A stretch of DNA of 64,000 nt from Collybia mongolica (taxonomy: Eukaryota > Basidiomycota > Agaricomycetes > Agaricales > Clitocybaceae), in the NCBI GenBank assembly GCA_013420905.1, contig JAAXNY010000001.1, positions 2,356,001-2,420,000 of the forward strand, read 5' to 3'. Position numbers and translations under genes: made by a program. The notes under the pieces are model-generated. The model ran no database searches, was not told the DNA's origin, and saw only the letters and a list, made by a program, of their open reading frames with translations. This document shows, one piece after another, positions 1 through 10,448 of the stretch; within the stretch, counting starts at the first letter, position 1, and every line of letters begins with the position of its first letter.

Positions 1-1997
1 CATCCTCCGAGCCTGAATCATCTAGCTCGATAATTTCACCACGCGCGACTGCCATCTCGTGGTGAACCTCCGCCACAATCTCAGCATCGCCTCCCTCAAA
101 CCGGTATGGTGAGTCACCAACCTCTCGCTCTTCAATAGGATTGACGAGATCTTCTAGGGTTGGTGGGCACCCAATAATTCGTTTACGTTTGACAAGCTCA
201 TTCACAGAATCCATCAGGGCTTGTTCAGCATCGACAAGGGGGGGGGCCAAAGCTCCTGGTTGTGATCGTCGTGGGACCTTGATCGTTAATCGCGGCAATT
301 GACTTTCCGAAGCCAGTTGATGGATGGCCTCTAATGCACATGAGGTATCGCCTTCAGCATTCATAACTGCATCAAGAGCTGGCCGCCAGTCCCGATCGTT
401 GTATCGGCCACCAAGATGTTTTTTGAGGTGTTCTTCAGCATTAGGCAGGGTCATGTCACTCGTCGCGAAGGTCCGAATGATGTCCCATGCACCATGGTCT
501 GCACGTGGAGATGTTGTATCATAGATGTCTTGATCTAAATGTTCTCTGTGACACGTAAATTCTTGAGACAATGTCACCACCTTTCGCACCACTCACCCTT
601 GAATTTTTGCATGGTCCCAACAATGCCTGATTGTCAAATCATCCACCTGCTTCCACGCCTCCCTTGCCATCAACATAGCCTCCAACAAATTGATCTTGTA
701 AATGTCGCGTTCTCCAAGCTCATCTTTCTCGATTGTGCGAAGACAGAATTCTCTTCGATAATGAGCTTTGAAACATCGGATGATTCCTGCATCCAATGGC
801 TGGATAAATGATGTCATATTCGGCTCAAAGTACAGGAGTTGAACATTTCAAGGTTCATAGGGAATGTAGTGACCGGAAAAATTATCAAGTGTGAGACAAA
901 TGTGTCTCTTCTGATTGTGCATCTTGATGTCCAAGTCCTTGATATACCTTTTTCATCACACAATCAACACAAGTCAGTTGATTTGTTTCCGAACCACAAT
1001 GATATGCTTACTCTTCAAATAGCTCCGCCGTCATCCAAGCTTTCTTATTGTTTCGGTAATAGAATCCAAGTTGGGCAGGGGTCTGCGTCTTGAAGCAGCG
1101 TGGCTTCTTGGATTTCCCAATGTAGATGGGCGGTAACCGTTCACTGCCATCAGCATTGCAAGCAAACGCCATGGTGATGCGAAACTTTTCCTTTTTCTTG
1201 CCACTCATCTGTTTCGAAGCAAGACCACGGTCTGGTGGTGCACTAAGATCATGATTTTCAGTGATACAGTGAACATCAAGCATTTTAAGTTGAACTTACA
1301 AGGCAAAGAGGGCTAATTCATCAATATTCCACCGATCTTTAGGAGCATAGGTGGTCATGATCATACCAACGCGTTTGCGTTCTGCATCAACCGCTACAAT
1401 GTCAACTGACCCCGCTTCTCCATGCCGACGACGCTCCCTTAAACCATATGCTCTACAAAATGGACCAATCCAGCCATCGCCAGGAAGCCGTTCATCCTCA
1501 GGAACATCAAAACACCCTTCGAATCTGGCCCGCTTTTCCTTCAGCATCGGGCCATTGACTATTTCGCCTTTTTCCTCCATGTGGCACACCCAGAGCACGA
1601 GAGCTCTCTCCACATCAGGGCGCGTGACAATCCGAGGGCGCTTGGATGACAGTGCATTTGGGTACGACGTGACGCGCTGCTCGAGCTCAGGCCGTGCTCT
1701 AACCTTTCTTGACAGTGTTGATTGATCAAATGACAATGCACCATCTGTTTTCGAAGCAAAATGCTGGACAATGTTGCTTTGAGAGATGTGAGGGTGCTCG
1801 TCCATGTATGCAAAGACGGTCATCCAATCATGCAGAGTGAGGTTCTCATGCTTCTTGGTCTGAATGGGCTTTGTGGAGGTCCTAGCTGCTGTAGTATTTT
1901 TTGGAATGGGGACTTTGGATTTTCGCTGATAAGGTTTTGGTTTTGTGCGAGGTTTACGAGTGGGTTCATTCTCGGAGAGCATTTTTTGACGTGTCAT
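1..1997 (-). pseudogene. pogo/Tigger-type (Tc1/mariner) DDE transposase, decayed, runs off left edge
   Basis: Cut-and-paste transposase of the CENP-B/pogo class. Exon 1 (1300-1997) encodes a basic N-terminus, a CENP-B-type helix-turn-helix region and the first catalytic Asp (NIDELALF). A 57-nt intron (1243-1299) leads to exon 2 (1012-1242; PPDRGLASKQMSGKK). A 64-nt intron (948-1011) leads to exon 3, which holds the second Asp (TLDNFSGH) and the third (QPLDAGIIRCFKAHYR) plus an acidic tail that leaves the window at base 1. All three catalytic Asp are visible. Exon 3 has an in-frame TGA at 848-850, between the second and third Asp, and a further splice near 520-595 does not phase cleanly, so this copy is probably dead. 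The far terminal repeat lies outside the window. Family assignment rests on these motifs. Confidence 0.85.
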
Positions 1998-2393
1998 CGA
2001 GTCACTTTCTGGAATTTTTTATGGGGTATTTCTTATCATTAAGGTACAAAGGCTATAGTCTACTTCATCATTCCAATAAGTTACAAGGAACGAGTGGCGC
2101 TCCCGACCCTGCATTGGCGCAATGCGCGACCATGTCCGTTCCCACACAATTCGGTACTGCATATCAGGGTTCCTGGGGCTATGCATTATGTATTATGCAT
2201 TATGCAGCTGATTTGCCTGCGTCCCATGGTGGGACTCATGAAAAAGCCATGCATTAATAGATTTATGCATGATCACGTTATGCGTTATGAGAATGTCAAC
2301 TGTAATACAAAATACATCACTTCAGCATGTAACTAGCGAGTGGGACTCATATTACAGCACGATAAGATATATATATCGATAAGATCTATTACT
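1998..2393. other. Spacer between transposase and WW gene
   Basis: No gene seen. It contains a cluster of TATGCAT-like words (about 2180-2275, e.g. TATGCATTATGTATTATGCA) and may include the terminal repeat of the transposon whose other end is outside the window. I could not fix an element boundary. Confidence 0.4.
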
Positions 2394-3184
2394 TCAGAAC
2401 CCTCCACCAAAATCCCCGTCTCCAAAATCTCCACCACCCCCATCGAAACCCCCACCATAGTTGTTATCATTGAATCCCCCGTCAAGCATGTCACCCAGAA
2501 GCAGACCACCAGCCATACCTCCTACCAGCGGTAGTGCCATCCCTCCCATACCGCCTCCACGTCTACCCATGCCGCCCATTCCCCCCATACCCATTCCACC
2601 CATTCTTTGTGGCTGACCATACGGCATGGTGTACTGGTTTTGTTGCATGTATGCCATTCTCTGTTGTTCCTGTTGTGCTCGCAGCTAAGTAATATGTCAG
2701 CAATCCACAGAAATAATCCGGGATACAAATATCACCTCTTCATTATGCCGTTTCTCAGCTTGACGGCCCTCCTTGGTACCAATCGCCTTGTCTTTGAGTT
2801 TTCCCATAAGACCGCGTTTTGGGTGTTTCTCCGACGATACGGATGATGAAGATGACGCATGTGAGGAGCTTCCGCGGCCGTTGTACGAGTGTCGCCTGGA
2901 GTGTCTGTCATCTATCGGGACTCCCAGCGACGAGTTGTATCTTGGTGGATGCACCTTCTCACGCACGTCGGGGTGTTCTCGTAGGTATTGATCATCGTCG
3001 TAAGGATGCACCCATATTGACCGCGGCGGTGTAGCCTTGGTATCGACCTAAAAAAGGAGGCTCGAATTAGTGGCCAACAAGTAAGAAGATGGCAAGGGCT
3101 CACATAATAAGGGTGGCCGGATTCGTGGTGGATTTCTTTTATCCAACCGTACGGCAAAGGTGAGTTTTCGTGATTTGAGGACAT
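2394..3184 (-). CDS. WW-domain protein with Gly/Met-rich tail
   Basis: Three exons (3104-3184, 2736-3047, 2394-2684; introns of 56 and 51 nt, all GT-AG) give 227 aa. A single WW domain sits at about residues 8-43: LPYGW, then GHPYYVD, then IWVHP, so both signature Trp and the Tyr-Tyr pair are present, spread over the first intron. The middle is Ser-rich and basic. The last exon is a Gln-rich stretch followed by Met-Gly-Gly repeats and a Gly/Asp/Phe-rich end, probably disordered. WW domains bind Pro-rich peptides; the partner is unknown. The start is the first ATG before the WW domain, 43 bp below a TATA box. Specific role not recognised. Confidence 0.85.
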
Positions 3185-3226
3185 GGTAGTCTGAATATGA
3201 GTTGGTGAAGAGGGGTCAGGTGAGTT

Positions 3227-3234
3227 TTTATATA
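3227..3234 (-). promoter_or_regulatory. TATA box of the WW-domain gene
   Basis: TATATAAA on the minus strand, 43 bp upstream of the ATG at 3184. The position fits a fungal core promoter. Confidence 0.5.
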
Positions 3235-4119
3235 AGCGTCTGGAGAACTTGGCCCCGCATACGTCATAGTGGGTCCAATGATCAGTGGCGGTGTTTTCTT
3301 CTTCGGCACCAGATAACTCTCTTCGGCAGACAGATAGCTCTGTGTAAACGGTTTCCGTTGAACGAACCACCAACTTATAAGGCCGCCTTGGGAACGTAGC
3401 GGGGCATGCATGTGCTGGAGAACATTGAATCATTGCCTTGAGGGGTAATGCAAGGAAGGCCACCTCGTGGTAATATCCTTCTTTCCTCCCAATTGAAATA
3501 GCGTTGCATCGGCTCAATCACTCCAAGAAAGAACAGCAAAGACAGCAAAGACGTATAGTCGTATTTCAAGGGCTTGCGGTGGGAAAGGTGGATGCGTTGG
3601 CCAAAGTATAATGATGTTGGATACCTTGATAATTGATAATTGATTCAGAATATAGTGCCACACGAAGCTGTCATTCACGTGTCGTAGAATACGTCTCAAA
3701 ACGACGGGGGCGACATATCATCGGGGAATGTGAGAGCTTTGCCCCCAATGTCTAACGACCTCTTGCCAAGGAATTTCCTACATAAGATGTCAACGTGAGT
3801 CAGGGGAAACATATTTAAGTTCAGAGCTGAATGAACAATTTTGACACAAAAAGGTACATACATTTAAATTGAGAGACGATGCCCCAACCACTCTCCATCA
3901 TTCTCAAGCTCGGACCGACCATATCATCTCCTGACAAGATTGCTTTACAAGTCCATCAACCCCACTTGTTCCAAGGCGCTATCTTGCCAAATTGTACCAA
4001 AACGAAGTGCCAATTTCTTTTTTGTCGCACAAGGAACAGTGTAAAGGTATGGAAACATGGAGTTCTGGCCATCCACAACATGTACAGCAAGTTTTTATGG
4101 ATGTGGAAGATGTCTGAGA
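3235..4119. other. Stretch without a recognisable gene
   Basis: Only short scattered ORFs with no recognisable domain. It probably contains the promoter of the WW gene and decayed sequence beyond the F-box relic. Confidence 0.35.
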
Positions 4120-4915
4120 GTTGTGAATAGGAGAGTGATCTCTTCCAGCCTGTATGAGGATAAAGTCGAGGACTGAAGGGTGGCCAATGCATCTTATTTC
4201 CCCATGAGTGGGAACCTCGAGACGGCCAGAACGATATAAAATCCATGGGGTCTAGGAGAGCGCCTAAAAGGCTGTCGTTCAAAATGAGCGGAAACTTCAT
4301 TGATGCTGCACCTTCTATGAACCGGCGAAGGTTCGGTCCGGACGAAGTTCATACAGTCCCGAAGAAAAAATCACCAATGATACCCGGAGAAGGATGTTGT
4401 TGTATAGAGCGATGGCAAGTTCATCCGTTCCATTGCAGTTCACGAGTGCGCATTATGCTACAAAAGTACGTCTTCTTGAGGCTCGAAGAAAAGTGACGGC
4501 GCTTTCTTCCTTCCAAAATGGAACATCCGCCTCTTCTTGCGTCCCATATGTGTTGACTTGGCCGCCATTACAGTAAAAAAAATCTCGGCTGGATGTACCT
4601 ATGCTAGACGCATGAGATGCTGGAATATCTGCAGCAGTGGGTACATGGTTAAGAGGGGGACGAAAGCGATTTAACCAGACTCACTGGAGCTAACGGAAAG
4701 ACTTGAGCATGCCCCCTTCTTCGTCTGTAAGCCGCACTTCTCGGTAGATCTCGTTCATCGCGTGTGCAAAACATACCCAGTTGATACCAAGTAAGTTTAG
4801 GCAACTGCGCTCTGGGCAGTGAAGAAAATGTATATACTTAAAGTTCAACTGGTAAATTAAAATCCATGACAGATGAGGGTGAGGACACCCTTTCAAGAGT
4901 TGCGTTTAGCGTTTA
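4120..4915 (-). pseudogene. Relic of a tandem-family F-box gene
   Basis: Decayed copy of the neighbouring F-box gene at 5.4-7.0 kb. Exon 1 remains at 4690-4880 (GINWVCFAHAMNEIYREVR, matching GINWMLYSLAMDEAYREVQ in the intact gene). The start of exon 2 remains near 4570-4615 (YIQPRF, matching YIRPGF, with a stop codon before it). An internal piece lies at 4205-4330 (KFPLILNDSLLGAL, matching KFPLILQHSLSGAL). Frames are broken by stops and large deletions, and no complete reading frame can be assembled. It has the same strand and order as the intact paralogue just to its right, so it is a tandem duplicate. Confidence 0.75.
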
Positions 4916-5385
4916 GTCCTGAGCCCTTGTGCGGGTATAAAATGAATACAATCAAATATGTCAGTTTGCCCTAGCTTGCTTCAGGGTCACAACGACTCAC
5001 TGGTGGCGCGTCAAGAGGGTTCTTCTTCAGGGTGTACATATGCATGTGAAGGCCGAGAAAAAAAAAAGTTGAGTTGTGTCCCATGTGTGGAAATTTGGTT
5101 GAAAAACTTGGATCAATTCTGAGCCCTCGAACTCACCGTTTTGGTAAACCGGCGAATGCCGAGCAATCTACCTCCACCTACATTATCGCCGCGAATGATA
5201 TCTGCATCAGAGTGATTAACGGTGGGAGCCCAGGCGCCCGAGAGTTATTGATGAGGAGTCATGGTGGGTGCAATCTTTTGCAAAATTATACAATTGATAA
5301 ATGCGACTTCTTTGCTATCCTATCTTACACTCGAACCCCTCCCCCCGTCGAACATACAACCCAGAATATTCGTTTTTATGATCAG

Positions 5386-6965
5386 TCACAAGGGCTGCCC
5401 CTCAGGACATATGCAATCATTTTCAACATCTAGCCACACAGGCAATGGAAGGCGCCGGGCCACAATTTCCATAGTTCGAAGATGAGAGTGTGGCTGGGTG
5501 CACGAACGCCAATGGACCTGGGAAAGCCTCAAGTTCTGTACCATCCAATCTGGATAATGGCACTCCATCATTTGTCGTTCAAAGTCGAGCTGCCAGGTGA
5601 GCTGTTAGAATGCAGCTGAGAAAACCTAGCATGGAGGACTCACATCGTATGAGTCTTGCGAATCACAAACGAGGGGGTTCTGAACAGATCGGTATTTGAA
5701 CGTCACATCGAGGTCAGTGAGATGTGGGAGCGCCACAGACAAAGTATCCAAGACCTGTGGACTCAATTCTTTAACCCTCAGCCGAAGGGTTTCCAAATGA
5801 TTTCCACTAAATGGATCACCGAAGGTTACTTCGAGATCGTCGTGGGACATGTAAATGCCCAACAGGGTTAGAGAAACGAGTTGGGGAAGTTTCGCAGAAG
5901 ATAACGGTAGAGTGACATTGTTGCTGAACGATGTCCCGATATGCAAGGATTGAAGCACAGGAAGATCGAGTTCGCAGAAACCTTGCACAACCAATCGCTG
6001 CTCCTCCCAACTTTCTAGCTCAATACGAGGTACTGGGCCTAACGTAAGATATTGAAGAGTTGCTTTATGTCGTAGGAGAAAGTGGAGGGGGGGAGGTGAG
6101 TATATAGATTCGCTTGTCGTGAGAGGCATGGTAAGCTTTGATAGACGCGGGAAGTACCTGAGGGCTGAGAACGAGAAGTCAACTTTGCTTAGCTCGGATG
6201 AAGATAATGTCAAGGATTGAAGAGTCTCGCTGAGGGTGTTCGTGAAACACAAGATGGCACGCACAGCCGACAAATCCTGTTTATACGTCGTTGAGAAACG
6301 CGAGACGGCCAGATTGATATGAAGATCTGTGAGGTTCGGAAGGGCTCCTGATAGGCTATGCTGTAAAATCAGCGGAAACTTCGCCAACGTTGCATCTATC
6401 GTGAGTTGGCGAATATTCAACCCCAGTGAACACCACATGGCCTTGAGGAACGCCTCAAAAGTGGGGGGAGGATGAAGGTCATGTAAGATGATAGTGAGTT
6501 CCTCGGCCGCAATGCAATTGGCGAGTGCGCACTGTGCAACCGGAATGATATCGCCTTCTTGAGGCCTGAGGGACGGCGAAGGTTTTTCTCTCCTTCCCAA
6601 GCGGAACACATTCGATTTTACATGCCCTAGCAACGCCTTTCCCATGATTGGCTCGACCATTTCGGGAAAGAACCCTGGTCGAATGTACACATGCTTAACG
6701 CGTGAGGCAATACCAGGATATCTGCAGTAATGGAGCAGTCAATAGATGGGCACGAGAACTTGGATATGCGGCCGTCGACTCACTTGAGTTGGCGAAGAGT
6801 CTTGAGCATATCCTTGCCATCGTCCATGAATTGCACCTCCCGATAAGCCTCATCCATCGCAAGTGAATAAAGCATCCAATTGATCCCAGCCAGCTTGTGA
6901 ACATGGCCTCTGGGCAACAGAGAAGCGATGTATAGCCATAACTCGGCCGGTAAGTCGGGTAGCAT
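5386..6965 (-). CDS. F-box/LRR-like protein, tandem family member 1
   Basis: Three exons (6784-6965, 5644-6721, 5386-5589; introns 62 and 54 nt) give about 487 aa. The N-terminus (LPDLPAELWLYIASLLPRG) is a divergent F-box, which usually docks a target-recognition protein to the SCF ubiquitin ligase through Skp1. The rest consists of Leu-rich segments spaced like an irregular LRR (e.g. LPNLTDLHI, LPVLQSLHIG, LPQLVSLTLL). The last exon has the family signature MEIVARRLPLPVWL. The Met at 6965 was chosen because it aligns with the start of the paralogue at 15999; an upstream Met at 6986 is possible (494 aa). The intron phases (2, then 0) are identical in the paralogues at 14.4 and 37.8 kb. Target unknown. 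Confidence 0.8.
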
Positions 6966-7359
6966 GGTGTGTAGACGGAAGGTCAATATCTCCCATGCAA
7001 TATGGTACCGGTTTTGTAAGAACTGTGGGAGGCTGTTGCATCAGTGTCATTAGCCTTGCCCTGATAGACGCCCGTGGTGGCGTGAGGACGACGATCCGCG
7101 CGTGGCTTTGTTCCCAAAGGATTTTCGAGGAAGTGCCCAGTATCAAACTCGGGTGAAAGGTCGCCTCAAACACAGAAAAGTCCTAAATGCCGGTTACATG
7201 TTTCGGTGGTTGAGGGGGATGATGCTTGGACGCCTGCCACAGGCAGACCGGTCCACATTCCTGTCTTTTCTCACGATGACATCAAAAGGGACTATGCCGA
7301 TACACCATCCGCCGAAGATTCAATTTTGGATCAGACAACTTCACATGCAGTCATGATGA

Positions 7360-8809
7360 GGCCGTTCGTCTGTACATATGCAATCGTTCTGAACTCTGAG
7401 TACAACAGACAAGAGAAGACAACAGGCCATAATGTGGCTGGGCACACGAATGCCAGTAGACCCTGGAGAGCGTCAGATTACGGAGTTTCCAGTTTTCATA
7501 GTTATAGTCTGGTTGTGTGAGACGTCAATATGCAGCGGGGCGAACGTGGTAATAAGAACTCACGTCATACGACTCATACATATCGTAGATGGGCAGTATT
7601 TGCACAGGTAGTCTTTCAAACGTCTTGTCAAGGCTGTTGAGATGCGGATGTCTTTTCCCTAAAATATGCGAACATGGGAGTTTGATTTCTAGGCTCTGAT
7701 TTGGAATGATTCCGGGTGGTTGCCACAAAGAAGTCGCTGTGATATTGTGGCTGAACAGGTAGGCGTCTGATTGTCTTAGGGAGATAACTTGAGCGAGTCT
7801 CGTTGAGAATAATGGCGGGATGATCGTGCCACTAGACGGGTATCCCATGCTTCAGTCATAGGTCGAGTCCAGAGTACTTGCATCACAGACTCTGTACAAT
7901 AATTCGTTCTGCAGTATCATCCCATTCAGGGGAACCACGGTTAAATCTTGAAGAGTCACTTTGTGAAGCCTGACAAACTGCACGAAGATGGAAGGGATCT
8001 TGGGGATGAGATAGTTATATGCTATGTGGACGCTGAGCTTTTGCAGATGTGGGAAATGGATGGGATTGTAGAATAGATGGGTAAGATCTACGATCTCTGA
8101 CGATGATGTCAAAAACAAAAGTGTTTTACTTAGGGAATTCATGTACGATAGTATGATATGCCTCTGTTCAGATCTGTGAGATTCGGGAAAGCTTACAATA
8201 TTATGGGATGCAGTAGCAACGCAATTTTCGCCAGTGTCGCATTTATTGTGAGCCGACGAAAATTCGGTGCGATGGAAGTCCATATAGTCATTAGGAACGG
8301 CCCGAAGGAGGGAGGTGAAAGGAGATCGTGTTAAACGGTGGTGAGTTCCTCTACTATCATACAATTGGCGATTCCGCGCCCAGCAACGAGAAGGGCTTCT
8401 TCTCAAGGCTCGAAGGCAAACTGTGATGGTGCCATTCTCCTCCCCAGAGAGAATGTTTTTGCTTTCAAGCACCCTAGGAACGAGACTTTTACTTCTGTAG
8501 AATTGTTCATCTTAGCAAAAAGTCCTGGTCGAATATACACGTCTGGACGTGTCCGCGCGATGCGGGGTATCTGCAAAACAGGGTCATATGATTAGCATAT
8601 GGATGAGGTGGGCCAATCGAGTGACTTACTTCAGTTGATGAGATGTCTTGCACATAACTTGATCATTGTCCATGAACCGTACTCCATAGTATATCTTGTC
8701 TATTGCCAGTGGAATGGCGTCTGGCTGATGCCGGCTAGTTTTAGAGGTGATCTCTGGGCGGTATAGAGACTATGTATGTCCATAGTTCGACCGGCAGGTC
8801 TGGGATCAT
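7360..8809 (-). pseudogene. Decayed tandem-family F-box gene (member 2)
   Basis: All three exons of the family can be traced but are broken. Exon 1 starts well at 8809 (MIPDLPVELWTYIVSIPPRD), then hits stop codons after PRDHL and shifts frame before the family sequence MCKTSHQLK. Exon 2 keeps pieces such as RRLTINATLAK, LSKTLLFLTSS and FPHLQKLSVHI with stops between them. Exon 3 is recognisable near 7360-7530 (NYENWKLRNLTLSRVYWHSCAQP) but has a deletion. It is closest to the intact copy at 14.4-16.0 kb, so the two probably arose by duplication of one segment. Confidence 0.75.
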
Positions 8810-8814
8810 GGCTG

Positions 8815-9260
8815 GTAAAAGATAAGAACCCGACGCCAAGTTATTATGAATAAGGCAGCAGTTGCTGGAGCTATGCCGAGTCAGGCTAGGCTGAAGATTT
8901 TCGCTTAGGCTTTCTATGGTGCTGCGAAGACCCGTCGGGAACATAGTGAAGGCTGTGGCGAATTTTTGCGGCTTGGGAGTGAATAAGATCGTAGTGGTAA
9001 ACGAAGCAGCTGGGGCAACCTCGAAGTCCGAATTATTTTCATTTGACTACGTCCGGCAACTCCCGTGGAACCTTTGGTTGAAACTCGACAACAATGACTG
9101 CCGTGTAGTTTCCGTCAGCGTTCTCCTCGTTGTACCACCACAGGTTACACATGCTGCATGCCACACTCTGAATACCCGTATGGACGACGCGTTCGTGTTG
9201 AGTCACGGGTGTTTTCGTTCACAAACTGTATGATACTGATCCTACCCATCCGAAGACCTA
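8815..9260 (+). repeat. Segmental duplication, copy 1 (upstream of F-box member 2)
   Basis: The region upstream of the decayed F-box gene matches 16470-16870 upstream of the intact F-box gene, in the same orientation. Shared landmarks include GCTGCGAAGA, CATGCTGC followed by GCCA.ACTCTG, and GAGTCACGGGTGTTTTCGTT against GAGTCGCGAGTATTTTCGTT. The F-box gene therefore duplicated together with its flanking DNA. This copy lacks the MITE found in the other one. Confidence 0.6.
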
Positions 9261-9354
9261 ATTTTTTAGATAGCCTTCTTCGTTACGGAATATGAGTCAG
9301 ACTATGCGTCACATAAATTTCCAAGCTCCCTCATCGAACAGGAAGAATCAACAG

Positions 9355-10448
9355 ATCTATTTCTGATAAATCTACTGCAAGCGATGTTTGCGCACAGGCG
9401 ACTGTATATGACACAAATACAAAGGGAAATAATATCTTCTCCTCCACCTGCGGGCAAAACTCAGACGCAGTGGGGCTTACAAGAAAAATGATCGAGACGA
9501 GACAAAGAAACGAGAAAATTCCAGTGATGTAAATTCCAGAGAAGATCGAGAGATATTCGCGTTCATATTCGTCAGGGCAGTCATATCCATCAGGCATGTT
9601 TTCGTCGAGAGGGATGTAGTGGAGACAGTGGTGAGACGAAGAGGATCCAGGACGAGGTTCAGATACAGATCATGGTAGCCAACCACAATCTGCGTCCAGC
9701 CCCATCCACGACCCATGGAGGTGGCGAGTCCCCAAGGGCCAGGATTCAGGCGTCCAATGTCCACGCTACAGCAACAAGTCGGGAGTATTTGAGTTCGGAA
9801 TTTCAAGGCAGGAAGCGGTTCAAGATCGAGCGCGAAAGCAGCAATAACGTCAGTGCAAACCGAAGAGGCTCGTCAACCCCAGGAATGCACCACCCGCTCG
9901 CTCGCTCCACGCATACAGGCACCAGTTGTGTGTACGACTTTCTAGAGGCCATGCAAAATAATCGAGTAGAGTCGGAGAGCCAGAAATAGTTGTGAGGCCA
10001 GCAGTCAGAGAATGTCCAGGTAGTTCGAACCAAGAAGTCGGAAGAAGTCGTCCGGATTCACAAGCACAGTCCGAGTCCCAGCAAGCAGTCAAGAAGTCTT
10101 CCAGGGTCATGATTATAAGCAGTCCGGTCAAGCAGTCGTAATCGAGATCTAAGCAGCAGTAGTTCGAGGCGGGTTCCTTTGTCGTATCTTGATTGATATA
10201 TTGAAGCACAAGTCGGTGGGGGTCCTGAGATCCAAAGTAGATTGCTGGCAGATGTTTAAATGCATGGTCGTTTTCGCAAGAGCCAAGATTTTAAGAAGAG
10301 TCGTTGAAGTCAATGAAACACGATTTCATGGTCCTGGGTAGGTTGTGTTGAGTCGGGCACAATATCCTTCTCCGTACTCATTGTCCAAAGCATTTCGAAA
10401 GCACGTTGGAAAGCAAGTGGTCCACATCGCCGCACCACACCCCACGTT
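9355..10448 (-). other. 3' flank shared by the inverted gene pair (copy A)
   Basis: This ~1.1 kb after the stop of gene A is homologous, in inverted orientation, to 23777-24965 after gene B. Shared landmarks are GCGAGCGGGTGGTGCATTCC and TGTGGTTGGCTACCATGATC. It is rich in GACTGCTTG-like words. A short ORF (9331-9597, minus, 88 aa) starts DGYDC and contains a possible membrane segment; copy B keeps the DGYDC...EYEYE part and then diverges. It may be a long 3' UTR, further exons or a small gene; I cannot decide. Confidence 0.5.
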
